A DNA stretch of 36,474 nucleotides, taken from the NCBI GenBank assembly GCA_959600835.1, contig CAUGNQ010000019.1, positions 1 to 36,474 on the forward strand. The letters are read 5' to 3'. Source of the stretch: an uncultured Collinsella sp. Lineage in GTDB: Bacteria > Actinomycetota > Coriobacteriia > Coriobacteriales > Coriobacteriaceae. Each line of letters starts with the position of its first letter. Position 1 is the first letter of the stretch. The position numbers and the translations under genes are program-made. The notes beneath the pieces were generated by a model. The model saw nothing but the letters and a program-made list of their open reading frames with translations, searched no databases and had not been told where the DNA came from. Shown here in pieces: positions 32,194 to 36,474 of the stretch.

Positions 32194-33434
32194 ATGACGA
32201 AAGGTCTGCACGTGCCTTCCGAGATCGGCAAGCTCAGGAAGGTCTGCCTGCACCGTCCCGGCGACGAGCTCCTCAACCTGCCGCCCGACGAGCTCGAGCG
32301 ACTCCTGTTCGACGACGTCCCGTTCCTGGAGGTCGCGCAGCAGGAGCACGACACCTTCGCCCAGATCCTGAGGGACCAGGGCGTGGAGGTCCTCTATCTC
32401 GAGAACCTCGTCGCTGAGGTGTTCGACCAGGTCCCCGGCGCCCGCGCCGAGTTCACCGACCAGTACATCGCCGAGGCCGGCATCCGCGGCCAGCACATGC
32501 CGCAGATCGTCCGCGAGAAGCTGGACTCCATCGAGGACAACCTCGAGTTCGTCAAGAAGACCATGGCCGGCATGACCAAGTCCGAGATCGACATGCCCCT
32601 CACGGCGTCCACGACCCTCGACTCCCTGGTCAACTCCGAGTCCGAGTCCGACCTGATCATCGACCCGATGCCCAACCTCTACTTCACCCGCGACCCGTTC
32701 GCGGTCATCGGCGAGGGCGTCAACCTCAACCGCATGTACTCGGTCACCCGCAACCGCGAGACCCTGTACGGCAAGTACATCTTCAAGTACCACCCCGACT
32801 ACAAGGACGTCTCGCTGTACTTCCGCCGCGACTGCCAGTTCCACACCGAGGGCGGCGACGTGCTGAACATCAACGAGAAGACCCTCGCCGTCGGCATCTC
32901 CCAGCGCACCCAGGCCGCCGCGATCGACGTCATGGCCCAGAACATCTTCTGGAACTCCGACTCCAAGGTCGAGCGCATCCTGGCCTTCGACATCCCGGTC
33001 TCGCGCGCCTTCATGCACCTCGACACGGTCTTCACCCAGATCGACGTCGATAAGTTCACGATCCACCCCGCCATCATGGGCACCCTGCGCGTCTACGAGC
33101 TGACCGCCGGCAAGAACCCGGGCGACGTGAACATCCGCCTGATCGAGGACACCCTCGAGCACGTCCTGGAGGACGCCACCGGCGTCGACCAGGTCAAGCT
33201 GATCCCCTGCGGCGGCGGCGACCCGATCGCGGCCTCCCGCGAGCAGTGGAACGACGGCTCCAACACCCTGTGCGTCGAGCCCGGCAAGATCTGCGTCTAC
33301 GCCCGCAACACCGTCACCAACGACGTGCTGTACAAGGAGGGCCTGGACCTTCTCGTCGTGCCCTCCGCCGAGCTCTCCCGCGGCCGCGGCGGCCCGCGCT
33401 GCATGAGCATGCCCTTCTGGCGCGAGGACCTCTA
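32170..33434 (+). repeat. arcA duplicate block, copy 2
   Basis: Direct copy of 29082-30346, offset 3,088 bases. No internal difference was found by eye. Confidence 0.85.
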
Positions 33435-33435
33435 A
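32194..33435 (+). CDS. arcA: arginine deiminase, copy 2
   Basis: This copy encodes the same 413 residues as the gene at 29106, with no amino-acid change. All active-site segments are present (FTRDP, FHTEGGD, Cys403 near the end). It is followed by hairpins and then ornithine carbamoyltransferase, so this is the copy coupled to the next pathway step, while copy 1 is coupled to the aminotransferase. Keeping two identical genes under similar but not identical promoters suggests a dose effect or separate induction. The stop codon is TAA, against TAG in copy 1. Recent duplication or ongoing gene conversion would explain the identity. Confidence 0.96.
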   Translation: MTKGLHVPSEIGKLRKVCLHRPGDELLNLPPDELERLLFDDVPFLEVAQQEHDTFAQILRDQGVEVLYLENLVAEVFDQVPGARAEFTDQYIAEAGIRGQHMPQIVREKLDSIEDNLEFVKKTMAGMTKSEIDMPLTASTTLDSLVNSESESDLIIDPMPNLYFTRDPFAVIGEGVNLNRMYSVTRNRETLYGKYIFKYHPDYKDVSLYFRRDCQFHTEGGDVLNINEKTLAVGISQRTQAAAIDVMAQNIFWNSDSKVERILAFDIPVSRAFMHLDTVFTQIDVDKFTIHPAIMGTLRVYELTAGKNPGDVNIRLIEDTLEHVLEDATGVDQVKLIPCGGGDPIAASREQWNDGSNTLCVEPGKICVYARNTVTNDVLYKEGLDLLVVPSAELSRGRGGPRCMSMPFWREDL

Positions 33436-33447
33436 GTCTTTCCGTTT

Positions 33448-33495
33448 CCGGTGCGGTCCCCCTACAACCGCACCGGCTTCGCCCGTTAAACGGGC
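33448..33495 (+). other. two hairpins between arcA2 and the carbamoyltransferase gene
   Basis: CCGGTGCGGT pairs with ACCGCACCGG (33448-33457, 33467-33476), then GCCCGTT with AACGGGC (33481-33495). Neither has a T run, so mRNA processing or stabilisation is more likely than full termination; no new promoter is seen before the next gene. Confidence 0.6.
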
Positions 33496-33540
33496 AACAC
33501 TAATACTTACGTAATTCATTTCTTCGAAAGGAATCGAACC

Positions 33541-34536
33541 ATGGGTGTTAACCTCTCCGGCCGTAGCTTCCTCAAGCTTCTCGACCTCACCACCGAGGAG
33601 ATCGAGTACCTGCTCAAGCTCTCCAAGAACTTCAAGGACATGAAGCGCGCTGGCGTTCCGCACCGCTATCTCGAGGGCAAGAACATCGTTCTGCTCTTCC
33701 AGAAGACCTCCACTCGTACCCGCTGCGCCTTTGAGGTCGGCGGCATGGATCTGGGCATGGGCGTCACCTACCTCGATCCGGGTTCGTCGCAGATGGGCAA
33801 GAAGGAGTCCATCGAGGACACCGCCCGCGTTCTCGGCCGCATGTATGACGGCATCGAGTTCCGTGGCTTTGCCCAGGACGATGTCGAGGAGCTCGCTGCT
33901 AAGTCCGGCGTGCCCGTGTGGAACGGCCTGACCACTGAGTGGCATCCCACCCAGATGCTCGCCGACATCCTGACCGTCCAGGAGAACTTCAACTACGACA
34001 TCAAGGGCAAGACTCTCGTTTTCATGGGCGACTGCAAGAACAACGTTGCTCGCTCCCTCATGGTCGTCTGCTCCAAGCTCGGCATGAATTTCGTGGCCTG
34101 CGGCCCCGAGGAGTGCATGCCCGCCGACGACGTCATCGAGGCCTGCAAGCCCATCGCCGAGGCCAACGGCTGCACCATCAAGCTGACCACCGACGTCAAG
34201 GACGGCGTCACCGGTGCCGACGTTATCTACACCGACGTGTGGGTCTCCATGGGCGAGCCCGACGAGGTCTGGGCCGAGCGCATCGCTCAGCTCACCCCGT
34301 ATCGTGTTACTTCCGAGGTCATGGCTATGGCCAACCCGGGTGCCATCTTCCTGCACTGCCTGCCCAGCTTCCACGACACCAACACTACGATTGGCGCCGA
34401 GAAGTGCGAGCAGTTCGGCATCACCGAGCAGGAGGTCACCGACGAGGTCTTCGAGAGCCCCGCTTCCAAGGTCTTCGACGAGGCCGAGAACCGCATGCAC
34501 ACCATCAAGGCTGTCATGTACGCCACGCTCAAGTAA
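33541..34536 (+). CDS. arcB: ornithine carbamoyltransferase, catabolic (ArcB type)
   Basis: The 331-residue protein has the carbamoyl-phosphate motif FQKTSTRTRCAFEV (STRTR at 57-61), the ornithine/carbamoyl-phosphate HPTQMLADILT, and FLHCLPSFHD with the catalytic HCLP. In this context it works in the catabolic direction, splitting citrulline with phosphate into ornithine and carbamoyl phosphate. Sequence alone cannot exclude an anabolic ArgF role; the arc context decides. Length and the start MGVNLSGRSFLKLLDLTTEEIEYLL fit catabolic enzymes. AAAGGAATC precedes the ATG. Carbamate kinase (arcC), the expected partner that makes ATP, is not in the window. Confidence 0.93.
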   Translation: MGVNLSGRSFLKLLDLTTEEIEYLLKLSKNFKDMKRAGVPHRYLEGKNIVLLFQKTSTRTRCAFEVGGMDLGMGVTYLDPGSSQMGKKESIEDTARVLGRMYDGIEFRGFAQDDVEELAAKSGVPVWNGLTTEWHPTQMLADILTVQENFNYDIKGKTLVFMGDCKNNVARSLMVVCSKLGMNFVACGPEECMPADDVIEACKPIAEANGCTIKLTTDVKDGVTGADVIYTDVWVSMGEPDEVWAERIAQLTPYRVTSEVMAMANPGAIFLHCLPSFHDTNTTIGAEKCEQFGITEQEVTDEVFESPASKVFDEAENRMHTIKAVMYATLK

Positions 34537-34552
34537 GAGCATCTAGCATCTC

Positions 34553-34588
34553 GCTCGGGGTGTATTGCTGCTCACCCCGAGCGGTTTT
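34553..34588 (+). terminator. terminator between arcB and the carrier gene
   Basis: GCTCGGGGTG (34553-34562) pairs with CACCCCGAGC (34573-34582), followed by GGTTTT. It likely lowers carrier expression relative to the enzymes. Confidence 0.75.
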
Positions 34589-34683
34589 GTCTGGTAAATA
34601 TCTTGCGTCGGGCGGTGGGCACGGCACGGAAAATCCGCTTCGCGCGAGAAAGTTAAATGATTTATGAAGGGGGGATGAGAACC

Positions 34684-36162
34684 ATGACTGAGACCGCTAA
34701 GAAAAAGCGCGGTATGCCTTCATCGTTCACCATTCTTCTAGCTCTGCTGGCAATTGTTGCAGTTGTTACCGTTATCGTCTCCGGCACGTCCGGCGGCGCG
34801 GTTACTGCCGCCCGTCTGAGCGATTTCTGCACCGCCCCGATTAAGGGCTTCGCTGACGCTCTGCCCGTCTGCCTCTTCGTTATGATCCTGGGCGGCTTCC
34901 TCGGTATGATGACCGAGACCGGCGCTCTGGACAACGGCATCGCCGTCCTGGTGCAGAAGCTTAAGGGCAACGAGATCATGCTCATTCCCGTGCTGATGCT
35001 CATCTTCTCCCTCGGTGGTACCACCTATGGTATGTGCGAGGAGACCGTTCCCTTCTACGCCCTGCTCGCCGCTACCATGATGGCTGCCGGCTTCGACCCG
35101 ATGGTCGGCGCCGCTACCGTCCTGCTCGGCGCTGGCTGCGGCTGCCTCGGCTCCACGGTTAACCCGTTCGCCGTCGGCGCTGCCGTCGACGCCCTGACCG
35201 GCGTTGACATTGCCGTGAACCAATCCATCATCATCGGCCTCGGTGCCGTCCTGTGGCTTGTTACCACCGTCATGTCCATCGTCTTCGTGATGAACTATGC
35301 CAAGAAGGTCAAGGCTGACAAGGGTTCCACCATCCTCTCGATGCAGGAGCTCAAGGACGCCGAAGAGGCTCACGGCAAGGCTGCTTCCGAGGTCCACAAG
35401 GAGGTCAAGCTCACCGGTCGTCAGAAGGGTGTTCTGATCGCCTTCGCCTTCACCTTCGTCGTCATGATCGTCGGCTTCATCCCGCTGGCCGACCTCAACG
35501 AGGGCGTCGCCAACTTCTTTGACGCTGGCGCTGTCTACGACGCCGACGGTAATGCCGTCGTCCAGGGCTGGTCTGCCCTGATCACCGGCCTGCCCATTGG
35601 CCAGTGGTACTTCGACGAGGCTTCCACCTGGTTCTTCCTCATGGCTATCCTGATTGGTATCATCGGTGGCCTGTCCGAGAAGCAGATCGTCAACACCTTC
35701 ATCACCGGCGCTGCCGACATGATGTCCGTTGTTCTCGTCATCGCCCTCGCCCGTGGCATCTCCGTCCTCATGGCTAGCACCGGCCTCGACGTCTTCGTCC
35801 TCGACGCTGCCGCCAATGCCCTGGCTGGCCTGTCCGGCGTGATCTTCGCTCCCATGAGCTTCCTGGTCTACTTCGGCCTGTCCTTCCTGATTCCTTCGAC
35901 CTCCGGTATGGCCACCGTCTCCATGCCCATCATGGGACCGCTGGCTGTTAAGCTCGGCTTCTCGCCCGAGGTCATGGTCATGATCTTCTCCGCCGCCATC
36001 GGTGTCGTGAACCTGTTCACCCCGACCTCCGGCGCCATCATGGGCGGTCTCGCCCTGGCCAAGATCGAGTGGACGACCTGGCTCAAGTTTGCCCTTAAGC
36101 TCATCGTCGCACTCTCCGTCGTCTGCGCCGTCATCCTGACCGTCGCCTGCGTGCTGCTCTAA
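34684..36162 (+). CDS. arcD: YfcC-family carrier, probable arginine/ornithine antiporter (ArcD type)
   Basis: The 492-residue protein has about 12 membrane helices and matches the YfcC / C4-dicarboxylate anaerobic carrier-like family: PVCLFVMILGGFLGMMTETGALDNGI, FSLGGTTYGMCEETVPFYALL, GAGCGCLGSTVNPFAVG, and SFLIPSTSGMATVSMPIMGPLA. Family members encoded beside arc genes, as in Streptococcus pneumoniae, serve as the arginine/ornithine exchanger ArcD. Exchange at the membrane brings in arginine and removes ornithine without energy cost. The start at 34684 is best spaced from the GAAGGGGGG ribosome site; ATG 34675 touches it and is less likely. A central hydrophilic loop (about 205-245) is rich in Lys and Glu. 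Despite the gene name, this is not the APC-type ArcD of Pseudomonas. Confidence 0.85.
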   Translation: MTETAKKKRGMPSSFTILLALLAIVAVVTVIVSGTSGGAVTAARLSDFCTAPIKGFADALPVCLFVMILGGFLGMMTETGALDNGIAVLVQKLKGNEIMLIPVLMLIFSLGGTTYGMCEETVPFYALLAATMMAAGFDPMVGAATVLLGAGCGCLGSTVNPFAVGAAVDALTGVDIAVNQSIIIGLGAVLWLVTTVMSIVFVMNYAKKVKADKGSTILSMQELKDAEEAHGKAASEVHKEVKLTGRQKGVLIAFAFTFVVMIVGFIPLADLNEGVANFFDAGAVYDADGNAVVQGWSALITGLPIGQWYFDEASTWFFLMAILIGIIGGLSEKQIVNTFITGAADMMSVVLVIALARGISVLMASTGLDVFVLDAAANALAGLSGVIFAPMSFLVYFGLSFLIPSTSGMATVSMPIMGPLAVKLGFSPEVMVMIFSAAIGVVNLFTPTSGAIMGGLALAKIEWTTWLKFALKLIVALSVVCAVILTVACVLL

Positions 36163-36248
36163 GTACCCAACGGGTACCCCACGGAAACCTTGACGATCCT
36201 GTAAAGGATCACCTGGTCATCGTCTGTCCGGTGGGGTAAACCCACCGG
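36163..36248 (+). other. RNA region with mutually exclusive hairpins after arcD
   Basis: GTACCC pairs with GGGTAC (36163-36177) and CCGGTGGG with CCCACCGG (36228-36248). Alternatively TACCCCAC (36175-36182) pairs with GTGGGGTA (36231-36238), closing a larger structure that holds GATCCT with AGGATC (36195-36210). The first and second sets cannot both form. Confidence 0.4.
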
Positions 36249-36264
36249 TAGACTCCTACCTTTA

Positions 36265-36331
36265 GCCCCCTCCCGTTCCGTGCGCGGGAGGGGGCGCTCT
36301 TGTGTTCCGGCGTTTTACCAAACGCCGGAAC
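36265..36331 (+). terminator. double hairpin ending the arc region
   Basis: GCCCCCTCCCG (36265-36275) pairs with CGGGAGGGGGC (36285-36295), then a perfect 12-bp stem with a 4-base loop follows (36304-36315 with 36320-36331). T runs are short (CTCTTGTGTT after the first). Confidence 0.65.
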
Positions 36332-36344
36332 TGCTCGACGCTGC

Positions 36345-36442
36345 AAGCCCGCCAGAGCGGCAATCTGACGTTCAATCGTCGGGCATGGCCAGAAGGCCTA
36401 TGCCCTCCTCTTTCACGTCACTTTGCTCGCTCTGGTGGGCTT
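36345..36442. repeat. 98-bp nested palindrome at the right end
   Basis: Outer arms 36345-36359 and 36428-36442 match inverted at 14 of 15 positions. After a short internal loop TGACGT (36366-36371) pairs with ACGTCA (36415-36420), and an inner stem GGGCATGGCC (36381-36390) pairs with GGCCTATGCCC (36395-36405, one bulge). No gene is visible from 36163 to the window end. Confidence 0.7.
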
Positions 36443-36474
36443 TCGCTGACTTATGCTCCACCTGCGATGTTGCC

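Noticed and set aside
29082..33434. Composite transposon or insertion element behind the arcA duplication
   Set aside because: No transposase, terminal inverted repeats or target duplications at the block edges; identity ends inside functional signals, which fits gene conversion better.
32119..34542. An 807-codon open frame antisense to arcA2 and arcB, and a 509-codon one antisense to arcA1
   Set aside because: They mirror strongly G/C-ending codons of the real genes, have low-complexity Val/Leu/Asp/Gly-rich translations, and have no ribosome site or family similarity.
1..36474. CRISPR array, tRNA or rRNA genes, phage genes
   Set aside because: No regularly spaced direct repeats, cloverleaf-like segments, rRNA-like sequence or phage-type proteins were seen on either strand.

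Overview
The window reads as chromosomal DNA of a high-GC, anaerobic, Gram-positive gut actinobacterium of the class Coriobacteriia, most like Collinsella. This is inferred from codon use, the gene set (arginine deiminase cluster, paired acetate kinases, galactofuranose genes) and strong GGAGG-type ribosome sites. No rRNA, tRNA, CRISPR array, transposase or integrase was seen.

Layout. 1-452: start of a membrane transporter gene (minus strand) behind a tryptophan attenuator with a WWW leader peptide. 453-3649: a cell-surface C69 dipeptidase, then a lipid kinase gene with a 30-residue membrane peptide gene just after it (all minus). 3748-7526: RNase D, a membrane zinc metallopeptidase and both exonuclease VII subunits. 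7547-12880: a more A/T-rich accessory block with a 112-bp palindromic repeat, a MerR regulator, a divergent carboxylesterase and two related MFS carriers. 13035-15582: HinT, a LysR regulator and an MFS carrier. 15703-19557: two acetate kinases and a convergent phosphotransacetylase, the acetyl-CoA to acetate ATP-yielding route. 19789-22015: UDP-galactopyranose mutase and a coupled glycosyltransferase. 22016-22390: a gene-free stretch with two nested palindromes and a relic of a second glycosyltransferase gene. 22391-28555: a minus-strand housekeeping run (P1 peptidase, Maf, DJ-1, RlmD-like methyltransferase, polyphosphate kinase). 28556-36474: an arginine deiminase region: arcA, an aminotransferase, a second arcA, ornithine carbamoyltransferase and a YfcC/ArcD-type carrier.

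How it works together. The arc genes would import arginine, deiminate it to citrulline, split citrulline to ornithine and carbamoyl phosphate, and export ornithine. Carbamate kinase, which makes the ATP, is not in the window. The two arcA genes appear identical at nucleotide level while their flanks have diverged. Both promoters keep the same geometry: two direct CCGTTC repeats 21 bp apart, the second 41 bp before the -10 box. This matches the known target of LytTR-family regulators. Nearly every arc gene is followed by its own hairpin.

The most unusual points are the LytTR-like arcA promoters, the identical arcA pair, the Trp leader whose coding sequence pairs with RNA beyond its own terminator, six nested palindromes of about 100-130 bp that share architecture but not sequence, an acetate kinase with two altered signature residues, and the 30-residue membrane peptide. 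All reading was by eye, without alignment or folding software.
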